Notes: a model not told the origin generated them from the letters alone. DNA of 64,000 nt from Sorangium sp025924095 (GCF_051521505.1 NZ_CP150356.1:1364001-1428000); one strand, 5' to 3'; shown: positions 49,573-58,775, numbered from the stretch's first letter. Numbers and translations: made by a program.

Positions 49573-51935
49573 GGGCCGGCGACCTCGCGGCCCGCGACGG
49601 CGGCCGTGGACGCCGTGGAGGAGAGGGGGGCGGGCTCCGGCGCGGGCGCGGCGAGCGCCGGCTGGGGCGAGGCCTGCAGGCCCGGCTCGGCCGTCGGCGA
49701 GGCGCCCGCCGAGATCGCGGCGGCGGGGGCCGCGGCGGCAGGGGCCGCGGCGGCAGGGGCCGCGGCGGCAGGGGCCGCGGCGGCGAGGGCCGCGGCGGCG
49801 GCAGGGGCCGCGGCGGCGAGGGCGGACTGCGGCGCCGCGGCGCGGGCCTCGCGGTGGCGCTTGAGGCAGCCGGCCATGATCTCGCCGATGAGCGTGCGGT
49901 AATCCATCCCCGCCACCTTCGCGATCACGCAGAGATCGCTGAAGTCGGGGGTCAGGCCGGGCAGCGGGTTGATCTCGATGACGTACACCCTGCCGTCCTT
50001 TGTCATGCGCAGATCGACCCGCGCCACGTCGCGGCAGCCGAGGGCCGCGAACGTGTCACGCACGACCTTCTCGATGCGGCGGAGCTCGGACGGCGTGAGC
50101 TGCGCGGGGCAATCGAAGCGCACCCGCGGCGTGTCCGCCTGCTTCTCCTCGTAGCCGTAGACCGGATAGGAGGGCGGGTCGACGAAGACGACCTCCATCG
50201 GCGGCAGCACCTTCGTCCGCCGCTCCCCGAGCAGGCCCACGGTGAACTCGCGCCCCGTGACGTACTCCTCGATGAGGGCCGGCTGGTGGTAGCGATCGAC
50301 GAGCTGCCTCGCCGCGGCGCGCGCGGCGGCCTCGTCCTTGACCACGGACGACGAGCTGATCCCCTTCGAGGTCCCCTCGGCGTTGGGCTTCACGATCACC
50401 GGATAGCGGAACGGCTTCAGCTTCTCGCGCCCGGTCGTGACCACCTGCCACTCGGCCGTCTCGATGCCGGCGGCCCGCAGGATCTGCTTCGTCAGCCCCT
50501 TGTCGAGCGCCAGCGAGAGCGTCGTCGCGTCCGAGCCGCTGTAGGGGATGCCGAGCAGCTCGCAGAGCGCCGGCACCTGCGCCTCCCGGCCGCGGCCCCG
50601 GAGCCCCTCGGCGATGTTGAAGACCACGTCGACCCCGGACGCGGCGAGCGCGCGCGGCAGATCCGGGGTCGCCTCGAGCGGGACCACGGTGTGGCCGTAG
50701 CTCTCGATGGCGCTCGTGATCGCCTGGATGGTGCGCGGCGAGTCGAACTCGGCCTCGGAGTCGGACGCGGCGCCGGCGCCCGCCTTGCCAGCGCCCCCGT
50801 CGGCCGCGGCGGGCTCGCCCCGCTTCATGTTGTAGGTGAAGCCGACGCGGAGCGCGGTCCGCTTCGCCCGGCGCGGCAGGCTGCTCTCCAGGAGCGGCAA
50901 GAGCCCCCGCCGCTTGCAGGCGCTCCTCACGATGGCCCGGATCACGCCGTCGAAGTCGACGCCGCGCTGGGCCGCGGCCACGAAGACGCTGGCGCCCGGC
51001 TGGAGCGTGGGCAGCCCGTCGACCTCGAGGAAGTGCACGTCGTGGCCCTGGCCGCGGATCGACGACGGCGTGACCCGGAACTCGCAGCGCGCATGGTCTT
51101 TGAGGTCGAGCGCGCGCACGATGCGCGCGGTGAGCGACCGGATGCGCTCGATGACGGGCGCGGGCAGCTGCGCGGGCCGGCGCGTCACCTGCTCGGGCCT
51201 CCCGTGCTTCAGGTTGAAGTCGTACACGTTGTAGTTGCCCGGCACCTGGGGGTCGATCACGAACTCGATGGGCGTGAGGACCCCCTCGGGGACGCCCGCG
51301 CCGTTCGGCCGCGCGCCGCTCGCCTCCTTGAGGCCGTCGACGAAGGAGCACGCGACGTCGACGCCGGCGATGTAGTGCTCGACGAGCAGCCCCGCCTCGA
51401 AGCGCGTGAGCTGCCGCTCGACCACCTCGGCGAGGTGGTACGCGTCCTCGCAGACGCTCCACTCCCGGGAGATCCCCTTCGAGGAGCCCTCGAAGTTCGG
51501 CTTCACGATGACCGGGAAGCTCATGTCGTCGAGCGCGCCGCTCTCCAGGGTGGTCCGGTTGACGAGGCGGGCGCGCGGGGTCGTGACGCCGTAGCTCGCG
51601 AGGACGCGCTTGGTGAGCGACTTGTCGAGCGCGACGTTCAGCGTGTAGGCGTCGGAGCCGGTGTACGGGATGCCGAGCTCGTCGAAGAGCGACGGATAGA
51701 ACGCCTCGCGCGTCTTGCCCTTGTGGCCCTCGGCCGTGTTGAAGATGAGCTCCGGCTGGACCGCCTCGAGCCGCGCGAGGACCCGGGAGGCCGGCCCGCT
51801 GACCTCGATCCGCTCCACCTCGTGCCCGGCCCGCTCGAGCGCGCCGGCGATGGCGGCGATCGTCTCCGGGCTATCGAACTCTGCTTCCTCGGCGGACCCC
51901 GTGATCTTCAGGTTGTGCGTGACCGCGATACGCAT
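49569..51935 (-). CDS. Tandem D-Ala-D-Ala-ligase-like ATP-grasp protein
   Basis: 788 residues with two complete D-Ala-D-Ala-ligase-like ATP-grasp modules. Module 1 (about 1-340): MRIAVTHNL, TAEGHKGKTREAFYPSLFDELGIPYTGSDAYTLNVALDKSLTK, VIVKPNFEGSSKGIS, HFLEVDGLPTLQPG. Module 2 (about 365-680): IAEGLRGRGREAQVPALCELLGIPYSGSDATTLSLALDKGLTK, VIVKPNAEGTSKGIS, VIEINPLPGLTPDFSD. In module 1 the metal-binding end EVDGLPTL replaces the usual EINTMPG type, so it may differ in activity. A roughly 100-residue Ala/Pro tail ends the protein. It could join two amino acids or peptides in sequence; the substrates are unknown. The 109-bp gap to the helicase gene is divergent. Confidence 0.85.
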   Translation of the reverse strand: MRIAVTHNLKITGSAEEAEFDSPETIAAIAGALERAGHEVERIEVSGPASRVLARLEAVQPELIFNTAEGHKGKTREAFYPSLFDELGIPYTGSDAYTLNVALDKSLTKRVLASYGVTTPRARLVNRTTLESGALDDMSFPVIVKPNFEGSSKGISREWSVCEDAYHLAEVVERQLTRFEAGLLVEHYIAGVDVACSFVDGLKEASGARPNGAGVPEGVLTPIEFVIDPQVPGNYNVYDFNLKHGRPEQVTRRPAQLPAPVIERIRSLTARIVRALDLKDHARCEFRVTPSSIRGQGHDVHFLEVDGLPTLQPGASVFVAAAQRGVDFDGVIRAIVRSACKRRGLLPLLESSLPRRAKRTALRVGFTYNMKRGEPAAADGGAGKAGAGAASDSEAEFDSPRTIQAITSAIESYGHTVVPLEATPDLPRALAASGVDVVFNIAEGLRGRGREAQVPALCELLGIPYSGSDATTLSLALDKGLTKQILRAAGIETAEWQVVTTGREKLKPFRYPVIVKPNAEGTSKGISSSSVVKDEAAARAAARQLVDRYHQPALIEEYVTGREFTVGLLGERRTKVLPPMEVVFVDPPSYPVYGYEEKQADTPRVRFDCPAQLTPSELRRIEKVVRDTFAALGCRDVARVDLRMTKDGRVYVIEINPLPGLTPDFSDLCVIAKVAGMDYRTLIGEIMAGCLKRHREARAAAPQSALAAAAPAAAAALAAAAPAAAAPAAAAPAAAAPAAAISAGASPTAEPGLQASPQPALAAPAPEPAPLSSTASTAAVAGREVAGP
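49726..49800. repeat. 15-bp tandem repeat in the ATP-grasp C-terminal tail
   Basis: The unit GGGGCCGCGGCGGCA is repeated exactly three times and then twice with one or two changes, with more diverged units after 49800. Read on the minus strand it encodes Ala/Pro pentads (AAPAA). It is in frame, so copy-number change would alter only tail length. Confidence 0.88.
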
Positions 51936-52044
51936 GCTCTCTCCTGTGCCGCTCGTCCGGGCCGCGCCTCCTGTGCTCTGTCGGAGGCGCCTGCGCGTGC
52001 GAGATTACGGTGAGCGCGCCTGATTTGCGGCGGAAAAAACGGGG

Positions 52045-54570
52045 ATGCCTGGCGGCATACGATGGGACTGGCCGGGCTCCCGCTCGCGCGATGGTCGTGC
52101 TAGCGACCCCCGTGTGGATCGTTTTGCCGCACACGACGCCGACCGCCCCCCGCCGCCCGAGCCTGGCCTCCCTTACGAGGAGCTGAACGAGCCGCAGGCG
52201 CGCGCGGCCCGCCACGCGGCGGGGCCGCTGCTCATCTTCGCGGGCGCGGGGAGCGGAAAGACGCGCGTCATCGTGTACCGGATCGCGAACCTCATCGTGA
52301 CGCACCGTGTCCCGCCCTACCGGATCCTCGCGGTGACGTTCACGAACAAGGCGGCGTCCGAGATGAAGCGCCGGCTGGAGGGGCTCATCGGGGCCGACAT
52401 CGTGAAGGACCTCTGGGTGGGCACGTTCCACTCCGTGTGCGCGCGCCTCCTGCGCCGGCACCACGAGGCGGCCGGGCTCGACAAGAACTTCGTCATCTAT
52501 GACGACGACGACCAGCGCGCCGTCATGAACCGCGTCCTCAAGGAGCTTCACCTCGACGATCGGCGCTATCCGCCCCGCCAGGTGCTCTCGCGCATCCACG
52601 CCGAGAAGCAGGAGGGGCGGGGGCCCGGCGAGTTCGAGCGCAAGGGCTACTTCGACGACGCCATCGTGCGGTGCTTCGAGGCCTACGAGCGGCACCTCAA
52701 GGCGGCGAGCGCGGTGGACTTCGACGACCTCCTGCTCTCCGTGCTCCGCCTCGCGGAGGACCCGGCGAGCCTGGCCGGCGAGGATCTCCGGGGGCGCTTC
52801 CGCCACGTGCTCGTCGACGAGTTCCAGGACGTGAACCAGGTGCAGTACCGGCTCGTCCGGGCGTTCTGCAGGAGCCACGACAACCTCTGCGTGGTCGGCG
52901 ACGACGACCAGAGCATCTACCGCTGGCGCGGCGCGGACGTCCAGATCGTCCGCGGCTTCCGGCGCGATTTCCCGCACGCGGAGGTGGTGAAGCTCGAGCA
53001 GAACTACCGCTCTGTGGGGCACGTCGTGCGCGGCGCGCTCGGCGTGATCCGGCACGCCTCGGACCGCGAGCCGAAGGAGCTCTGGACGTCGAACGAGGAC
53101 GGCGCGCAGATCGACGTGGTGGCGGCCGACAGCGAGCACGACGAGGCGGCGTGGGTCGTCGAGTGCGTCCGCGAGCTCATCGCGCAGGGCGTCTCGCCGA
53201 ACGAGATCGCGGTGTTCTACCGGATCCACGCGCAGTCGCGCGTGCTCGAGGAGGTGCTGCGCGAGGCGCGCATCCCGTACCAGATCATCGGCGGTACGCG
53301 CTTCTTCGAGCGGGCGGAGGTGAAGAACCTGCTCTCGTACCTGCGCGTCGTGGCCAACCCCCGCAGCGACGTGGATCTCAACCGCATCATCAACGTGCCG
53401 GCGCGCAAGATCGGCCAGAGCACGGTGGACAAGCTCATCCAGGCGGCGGACGTGCTCGGCGTGTCGCTCTACGAGGCGATCACGCCGCTCGTGGAGGGGG
53501 CGGTGCCGCCGTCGGAGATGCCGGGGGGCCAGCTGCCGCCGCTGCCGACGGCGGCGAAGCGGAGCCTGCTCGGCTTCCGCGATCTGATGCAGGGGCTCAT
53601 GACGGAGGCGAAGAGCGCGTCGCCGAGCGCGCTCGCGGAGGAGGTGCTCGCGCGGTCGGGCTACGCGAGGATGCTCGAGCAGGACGACAGCGTCGAGGCC
53701 GAGGCGCGGCTCCAGAACTTGCGCGAGCTCGTGCAGTCGCTCGTGGACTACGAGCAGGAGGCGATCGCCGCCGGCGACCAGGCGACGCTCTCGGGCTACC
53801 TGGAGCGGGTGAGCCTCGTGTCGGACGTCGACGCGCTCGTGGACATGCCGAAGGTCGCGATGATGACGATCCACGCCGCGAAGGGGCTGGAGTTTCATGC
53901 CGTGTTCCTGACCGGCATGGAGGAGGACCTCTTCCCGTTCCGGAGCCAGGATCCGAACCGCAAGGGGGACATCGAGGAGGAGCGCCGCCTCGCGTACGTC
54001 GCGATCACGCGGGCGCGGGCGCGGCTCTGGATCACGCATGCGGCGCGGCGGGCGATCTTCGGCCAGACGCGTTACGGCTTGCCGAGCCGCTTCCTGGCCG
54101 ACCTCCCGCCGGCCGCAGTGCGCCCGATGGCGACGCCGACGGCGATGATGGCGCAGCGCCGGGGCGACGTCGGGGGCGGCGGGTACGCCGGGTCCAGGTC
54201 CGGCGGCGCGGGAGAGACCCGTGGCTTCTGGGAGGGCCGGGATCGGAGGCCTGCGGCGCAGCCCGAGGAGCGGCTGGCGTGGTCGCGGTTCGCGGCGGAA
54301 GGCGAGCCCGCGAGGGCGCCGGCCCCGCGCGGCGTCGAGCGACCCGAGCGGGCGCCGGGCGAGCGCTATGTCGAGCGGGAGGCGGTCGACGCGGGCGGTG
54401 AGGGCGGCGAGGGGCTGGTGCTGCGGCGCGGGACGCGGGTGTTCCACGAGCGGTTCGGGCCGGGCGTGGTGGAGAGCGTGGACCCGGGGGCGGATCCGAT
54501 CGCGACGGTGAAGTTCTCGGGGTGGGGGAAGAAGCGGATCAAGGTGGCGTTCTTGCGCGCCGGGTCGTGA
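52045..54570 (+). CDS. UvrD/PcrA-type SF1 DNA helicase
   Basis: 841 residues. The Q motif is in LNEPQARAARH, Walker A GAGSGKT at residues 67-73, motif Ia AVTFTNKAASEMKRRL, Walker B VLVDEFQDVN, motif III VVGDDDQSIYRWRGA, motif IV VKLEQNYRS, motif V MTIHAAKGLEFHAVFL and motif VI AYVAITRARARLW. A Gly/Arg/Pro-rich linker leads to a C-terminal Tudor-like fold (RRGTRVFHERFGPGVVESVDPGADPIATVKFSGWGKKRI), typical of PcrA and used for RNA polymerase binding. It should act in nucleotide-excision or transcription-coupled repair. ATG 52045 is taken; GTG 52114 would remove a 23-residue unconserved start and is equally possible. Confidence 0.92.
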   Translation: MPGGIRWDWPGSRSRDGRASDPRVDRFAAHDADRPPPPEPGLPYEELNEPQARAARHAAGPLLIFAGAGSGKTRVIVYRIANLIVTHRVPPYRILAVTFTNKAASEMKRRLEGLIGADIVKDLWVGTFHSVCARLLRRHHEAAGLDKNFVIYDDDDQRAVMNRVLKELHLDDRRYPPRQVLSRIHAEKQEGRGPGEFERKGYFDDAIVRCFEAYERHLKAASAVDFDDLLLSVLRLAEDPASLAGEDLRGRFRHVLVDEFQDVNQVQYRLVRAFCRSHDNLCVVGDDDQSIYRWRGADVQIVRGFRRDFPHAEVVKLEQNYRSVGHVVRGALGVIRHASDREPKELWTSNEDGAQIDVVAADSEHDEAAWVVECVRELIAQGVSPNEIAVFYRIHAQSRVLEEVLREARIPYQIIGGTRFFERAEVKNLLSYLRVVANPRSDVDLNRIINVPARKIGQSTVDKLIQAADVLGVSLYEAITPLVEGAVPPSEMPGGQLPPLPTAAKRSLLGFRDLMQGLMTEAKSASPSALAEEVLARSGYARMLEQDDSVEAEARLQNLRELVQSLVDYEQEAIAAGDQATLSGYLERVSLVSDVDALVDMPKVAMMTIHAAKGLEFHAVFLTGMEEDLFPFRSQDPNRKGDIEEERRLAYVAITRARARLWITHAARRAIFGQTRYGLPSRFLADLPPAAVRPMATPTAMMAQRRGDVGGGGYAGSRSGGAGETRGFWEGRDRRPAAQPEERLAWSRFAAEGEPARAPAPRGVERPERAPGERYVEREAVDAGGEGGEGLVLRRGTRVFHERFGPGVVESVDPGADPIATVKFSGWGKKRIKVAFLRAGS

Positions 54571-54820
54571 GGGGGCCAGGCCTGGGGTGGCGCCGTGGGC
54601 GAAAGCGCTCCGTGCGCGGAGCGCGAGATCTGTACGATTCTTGAGAAGAATCCAGCGTGTCTTCGTCAGCACGGCCTGCTGTCCTGCCTTCCTGAGAGCA
54701 TGGACCTCGTCGCGACGTACGGCATCGACGGTCTTGCCGAGCAGCTGCGCGACATCGAGGCGGTCGAGGACATCTCGAGACATTATCCGTACGCACAGCG
54801 CATATTCTGCGGAGCAGCCA
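54571..54820. other. Gap after the helicase gene with an unassigned open frame
   Basis: The first 30 bases are GC-rich. From about 54600 an open frame reads CAEREICTILEKNPACLRQHG, then DLVATYGIDGLAEQLRDIEAV and HYPYAQRIFCG before running into the GxxExxY repeat arm. It has no ribosome-binding site and matches no family I recognise. It may be the tail of a gene cut off when the neighbouring elements inserted. Confidence that it is coding is low. Confidence 0.25.
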
Positions 54821-54854
54821 GAATTCAAAGGCGCAAAGGCGCAAAGGCGCAAAA
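54821..54854. repeat. Upstream (AAAGGCGC)n arm of a GxxExxY element
   Basis: GAATTC is followed by CAAAGGCGC repeats ending in CAAAA, fourteen bases before the relic ATG. Its inverted counterpart lies at 54989-55007 and continues at 58850-58867 beyond the intron. Such arms commonly flank GxxExxY genes in diverse bacteria. Confidence 0.85.
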
Positions 54855-54867
54855 CGACGGAGAGGAA

Positions 54868-54974
54868 ATGAACGAGAATGAGATGGCCAAGATCGTCGTC
54901 GACGCGGCGATCGAGGTGCATCGCAGCCTTGGAGGCAGGGTATCCATCGCGTGGTCGACGGATTGCAGGAATGA
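54868..54974 (+). pseudogene. GxxExxY-family gene relic with internal deletion
   Basis: The start matches the family exactly in style: MNENEMAKIVVDAAIEVHRSLGG (54868-54936), preceded by GGAGAGGAA. Immediately after, in a different frame, the DNA reads GIHRVVDGLQE then TGA (54939-54974), which is the normal C-terminal end of these proteins. The middle, about 85-90 residues including the Gly-x-x-Glu-x-x-Tyr motif and the PD-(D/E)xK-like core, is missing. The junction lies at 54936-54939 and shifts frame, so no functional product is made. GxxExxY proteins are small, of unknown function, and nuclease-like in fold. Confidence 0.85.
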
Positions 54975-54988
54975 CTTCCCCCTCGCCC

Positions 54989-55007
54989 TTGCCTTTTTGC
55001 GCCTTTG
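54989..55007. repeat. Downstream inverted arm of the GxxExxY element, split by the intron
   Basis: CTTGCCTTTTTGCGCCTTTG lies just before the intron (about 54988-55007). The other half, CGCCTTTGCGTTAAATTC, is at 58850-58867. Joined, they mirror the upstream arm at 54821-54854. Confidence 0.82.
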
Positions 55008-55545
55008 GTGCGCCAGGCAAGCCTGGGCGAGGAGGAAGCTCATGTAGAAAGCTGAAACCTTGCGATGGAACCCATGGAGGTCCTGCGGATCTCCCCGGCC
55101 AAGGCTAGCCCCCAGCCGGAAGCGAGTCTTGCGTGGTCCGGAGGGCAGACCCCGGGCTGCGAAGCGTAGACAGCGAGCGTGAAAGCCTTGTATTGAGCCT
55201 CGAAATGCAATGCTCGGCGGGTGCCCAAGCTGTCAAAGGAGCGGAAGGCAACACCGGCGCGCTGGAACGCCGCGCGCGGCGAAGGGCTCGGCGCGTTGGA
55301 CCCCCCGGGGTCGGAGACCAGGGCGTGCACGCAAGGGTTCCCCAGGAACCTGGGAGGCCCCGTCGCCTCCGAGAAGAGCCCGCCGCAACGGCGGGTGCGG
55401 TACCGCCGAGCGAAGGGAACGAAGCGAGGCGGGAAGGGTGACGAGGCGTCCGAGCACCTCGTAGTACCGATGAAGCGGGGGAACCGTCCCGAGGGACCCC
55501 GTGGAGGGAAGGGGGTGCCGGGGCATGGGGCTGCTGGAGGGAAAG

Positions 55546-56329
55546 ATGAAGGAGACACCGGGCTCCCAGAACATCTCCACGAAACTCGAGCAGATAGCGA
55601 AGCTGGCGAGGGAAGCGCCTGGTACGGCGTTCACGACGCTCGCGCACCACATCGATATCGAGTGGCTGCGCGAGGCGTACCGTCGCACGCGCAAGGACGG
55701 CGCTGTGGGCGTGGACGGGCAGACCGCGGACGAGTACGCGGCGCACCTGGAGGACAACCTCCGGTCGCTGCATGAACGCGCGAAGTCCGGCACGTACCGC
55801 GCGCCGCCCGTGAGGCGGGTCCTCATCCCGAAGGGGGACGGGTCGCAGACGCGGCCCATCGGCATCCCGACCTTCGAGGACAAGGTCCTGCAACGCGCGG
55901 TCGTCATGGTGCTGGAGGCGATCTACGAGCAGGACTTTCTACACGGCTCGTATGGCTTCCGGAGGGGGCGCTCGGCGCATCAAGCGCTGCACGCGCTCCG
56001 TGACCAGGTGATGCGCATGGGCGGCGGCTGGGTCCTGGAGGTCGACATCCGGAAGTTCTTCGACACCCTCGACCATGGCCACCTCCAGGAGATCCTTCGT
56101 CGAAGGGTGCGCGATGGGGTGCTGCTGCGGCTCATCGGCAAGTGGTTGCATGCGGGCGTGCTGGAATCCGGGGCCGTGTCCTTCCCGGAGTCTGGTTCGC
56201 CTCAAGGCGGCGTGATCTCGCCGCTGCTGTCGAACGTCTACCTGCACGAGGTGCTGGACGTGTGGTTCGAGCAGGAGGTGAAGCCGCGGCTGCAAGGCCG
56301 CGCGTTTCTCATCCGGTACGCGGACGATT
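55546..56329 (+). pseudogene. ltrA: 5' part of the outer intron reverse transcriptase/maturase, split at YADD
   Basis: ATG 55546 (GGAGGG just upstream) opens a group II intron RT: MKETPGSQNISTKLEQIAKL, then RT0-RT5 blocks REAYRRTRKDGAVGVDGQT, PVRRVLIPKGDGSQTRPIGIPTFEDKVLQRAVVMVLE, HGSYGFRRGRSAHQAL, LEVDIRKFFDTLDH, GSPQGGVISPLLSNVYLHEVLD and FLIRYADD. At base 56329, one base after the YADD codons, the frame meets GTGCGCC, the start of the inner intron; translated straight through it stops at 56373. Joined to 58208-58758 the ORF is 445 codons and reads YADDFVLAFSHEEDARR, the expected RT5/RT6 sequence. Without splicing of the inner intron no active enzyme can form. Confidence 0.88.
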
Positions 56330-56879
56330 GTGCGCCACGACGGCGCGGAAAGGAGGCCTTGATGGCCGCCTGAAGCAGCCTTGCTGCACGAGAGATGAGG
56401 GAGGACCCCTCGGGATCGGGTCGCAGGGCCAGGTCCCAAACCACCGGAAGCTGCTTGGGCCCAATGGCCCGGGTGGTGAGCGTTCACGGAAAAGGCGGGA
56501 CAAACCCGTCAGGTGAGAGCCGGGAAGGCGAACGTGAGTGAACCGCTGACGACGTGTCGAAAGCGTAGGGACGTCATCGAAACCAGGCTCCAGTCGTTGG
56601 CCTGGGACAAAGCTCGGGGGATTCCTGCTTGCTGCCCGAGCGGTGACCGGCATGAAGGCGGCGCGAGCCCGGCTCAGGCTCTCGTGCGGAACGTGGGAAC
56701 CTGTCGCTCCGATGCGAAGGGAGAACTCCGAGTGGTGGACCCACGAGGGGGAAGAGTACCGATGCGGGGCGCAGGGGCGGATGGGCTCGTAGTAGCGTTG
56801 AAGCCTGGTAACGCGGGCGGAGCGAAGGGGCCCAACGACCTGGCCGCGGGCATGGGTCAACCGGCAACGGGAGGAGCCC

Positions 56880-58133
56880 ATGTCTGAGGCGAAGCCTTAC
56901 GACATTCCGAAGCAGCTCGTCTGGGATGCGTACCAGCGGGTAAAGGCGAACCGAGGCGCAGCGGGCGTGGACGGCGAGTCGCTTGCGATGTTCGAGAAGG
57001 ACCTGAAGGGCAACCTCTACAAGGTCTGGAACCGGATGTCGTCGGGCTCGTACTTTCCGCCGCCCGTGCGGCTCGTCGAGATTCCGAAGGGCAACGGAGG
57101 CACACGTCCCCTCGGCATCCCCACGGTGGGGGACCGCGTGGCGCAGACGGTCGTGAAGATGGTCCTCGATCCGGTCGTGGAGCCCATGTTCCATCCGGAT
57201 TCGTACGGCTATCGGCCCGGTCGGTCGGCGCTCGACGCGGTGGCGGTGGCGAGGAGACGATGCTGGAGCGCCGACTGGATCATCGACCTTGACATCAAGG
57301 GCTTCTTTGATGCGCTGGTCCATGAGCTGGTCGAGCGCGCCGTGGCGCACCACACGGACAACCCCTGGATCCGGCTGTACATCGCCCGGTGGCTCCGCGC
57401 CCCCGTGCAGAAGCCGGATGGCACGGTGGAGCAGCGTACGAGGGGCACGCCGCAAGGCGGGGTCGTCAGTCCGCTGTTGGCCAATCTATTCCTGCATTAT
57501 GCGTTCGATCACTGGATGCGGAGGACCTTCCCGAGCGTCCCGTTCGAGCGCTACGCGGACGATGCCATCGTCCACTGCAGGAGCGAGCGGCAGTCCCGCA
57601 TGGTGCTGGAGGCCATCCGTCGTCGGTTCGAGCAGTGCGGTCTGGAGCTTCATCCGACGAAGACCCGGATCGTCTACTGCAAGGACGACGATCGGTGCGG
57701 GGAGTTCGAGCACGTCGCGTTCGACTTCCTGGGCTACACCTTCCAACCTCGACGGGCGAAGAATCGCTGGGGGAAGCACTTCGTGAGCTTCCTGCCAGCG
57801 ATGAGCACCAAGGCAGCCAAGGCGGTCCGCGAGACCATCCGCAGATGGCGGATGGCGTCGACCAGGAACAACCAGCGCCTGGAAGATCTCGCGCAGCTCG
57901 TCAATCCGGTGGTGCGGGGTTGGATGAACTACTACGGGCGGTTCTACCGCTCGAAGTGCGTCCAGGTCCTTCGCCATCTCAACGAGGCCCTCGCAGCATG
58001 GGCGCGACGGAAGTACAAGCGGCTGCGACGTCGAGAGCGCGCGTCGATGCACTGGCTGGGGCGCATCGCGCAGCGGGATCCGAAGTTGTTCGTCCTGTGG
58101 CAGCTCGGCGTCCGGCCCGAGGCTGGGTCGTAG
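56880..58133 (+). CDS. ltrA: Inner intron reverse transcriptase/maturase, complete
   Basis: 417 residues. RT blocks include YQRVKANRGAAGVDGES, PVRLVEIPKGNGGTRPLGIPTVGDRVAQTVVKMVLDPVVE, HPDSYGYRPGRSALDAV, IIDLDIKGFFDALVH, GTPQGGVVSPLLANLFLHYAFD, the intact catalytic FERYADDAIVHC, and ELHPTKTRIVYCKD with FDFLGYTF. The maturase (GIIM) domain NPVVRGWMNYYGRFYRS follows. No HNH endonuclease is present. The protein aids splicing of its own intron and copies it into new DNA sites. GGAGGAG precedes the ATG, and the TAG stop abuts domain V. It is clearly diverged from the outer RT, so the two introns are related but not recent duplicates. Confidence 0.93.
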   Translation: MSEAKPYDIPKQLVWDAYQRVKANRGAAGVDGESLAMFEKDLKGNLYKVWNRMSSGSYFPPPVRLVEIPKGNGGTRPLGIPTVGDRVAQTVVKMVLDPVVEPMFHPDSYGYRPGRSALDAVAVARRRCWSADWIIDLDIKGFFDALVHELVERAVAHHTDNPWIRLYIARWLRAPVQKPDGTVEQRTRGTPQGGVVSPLLANLFLHYAFDHWMRRTFPSVPFERYADDAIVHCRSERQSRMVLEAIRRRFEQCGLELHPTKTRIVYCKDDDRCGEFEHVAFDFLGYTFQPRRAKNRWGKHFVSFLPAMSTKAAKAVRETIRRWRMASTRNNQRLEDLAQLVNPVVRGWMNYYGRFYRSKCVQVLRHLNEALAAWARRKYKRLRRRERASMHWLGRIAQRDPKLFVLWQLGVRPEAGS

Positions 58134-58167
58134 GAGCCGGATGAGGCGAGAGCTTCACGTCCGGTTC
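58134..58167 (+). ncRNA. Domain V of the inner group II intron
   Basis: A 34-nt hairpin: GAGCCGGA pairs with TCCGGTTC, keeping the catalytic AGC triad with its G-U wobble. A two-base bulge (CG) precedes a TGAGGC/GCTTCA upper stem closed by a GAGA tetraloop. This is the ribozyme's catalytic core. Confidence 0.88.
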
Positions 58168-58207
58168 TGGGAGGGCCCGGGGGTGCGATTCCCCCGGGCT
58201 ACTCGAC

Positions 58208-58758
58208 TCGTCCTGGCGTTCTCGCACGAGGAAGACGCTCGTCGCGTTCTGGCCGTGCTCCCGAAGAGGTTCGGCAAGTACGGCCTTGCGCTCCACCCGG
58301 ACAAGACCCGGCTCGTCGAATTCCGTCGGCCCGACCGTCGGCCTCCCCCGGAGGATCGATCGGATCGTGGACCCAACACGTTCGACCTGCTGGGCTTCAC
58401 CCACTACTGGGGCTTGTCTCGTCGAGGCAGGTGGGTGGTCAAGCAGAAGACCGCCTCCGATCGCTTCCGCCGCGCGCTGAAGCGGATCGCGGAGTGGTGT
58501 CGGCAGCATCGGCACCAGGCGATCGGGGAGCAGCAGCGCTCGCTCTCGCAGAAGCTGCGAGGTCACTTCGGGTACTTCGGCATCACGGGGAACTCCGAGG
58601 CGATCAGCCGCTTCCGTGAGCGGGTCATCGGCATCTGGTGCAAGTGGCTCGGTCGTCGCTCCCAGAGAGCGCGGATCAACTGGGACCGCAGGCACATGCT
58701 GCTGGAACGCTACCCCCTCCCACTTGCCCGGGTCGCGAGGCCGTACTCACCCGCGTAG
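58208..58758 (+). pseudogene. ltrA: 3' part of the outer intron reverse transcriptase/maturase
   Basis: Continues the ORF cut at 56329: (F)VLAFSHEEDARRVLAVLPKRFGKYGLALHPDKTRLVEF covers RT6-RT7, followed by TFDLLGFTHYWGLSRRGRWVVKQKTA and the maturase-like KLRGHFGYFGITGNSEAISRFRERVIGIWCKWLGRRS. The frame is open to TAG 58756-58758, so apart from the intron there is no inactivating change in the protein. No HNH endonuclease domain is present. The last residues, RYPLPLARVARPYSPA, are typical of the family. Confidence 0.87.
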
Positions 58759-58775
58759 CGAATCCATGTCGCGAA

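Larger units (their letters stand above)
56330..58207 (+). mobile_element. Inner group II intron inserted in the outer intron's RT gene
   Basis: The 1878-bp element starts GTGCGCC and ends CTCGAC. Domain V (58134-58167) is a canonical 34-nt hairpin with a GAGA tetraloop, and domain VI has a bulged A at 58201, seven nucleotides from the 3' end, in a stem GAGGGCCCGGGGG / CCCCCGGGCT-A-CTC. Boundaries were fixed independently by the restored reading frame of the interrupted gene (GAT T + TC GTC gives Asp-Phe-Val). It encodes a complete RT/maturase. All parts look functional, so this copy is the younger insertion. Confidence 0.87.

Noticed and set aside
54595..55047. A 150-codon protein starting at 54595 that includes the GxxExxY start
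   Set aside because: The family-like protein begins at 54868 with its own ribosome site. The fused frame runs through the deletion junction into the intron and is accidental.
56330..56879. Small proteins in the 5' part of the inner intron
   Set aside because: Open frames here lack ribosome sites and fall in the structured domain I-III RNA of the intron.
58141..58758. An independent gene starting at ATG 58141
   Set aside because: The first 23 codons read domain V/VI RNA. The real coding part starts at 58208 as the second half of the outer RT.
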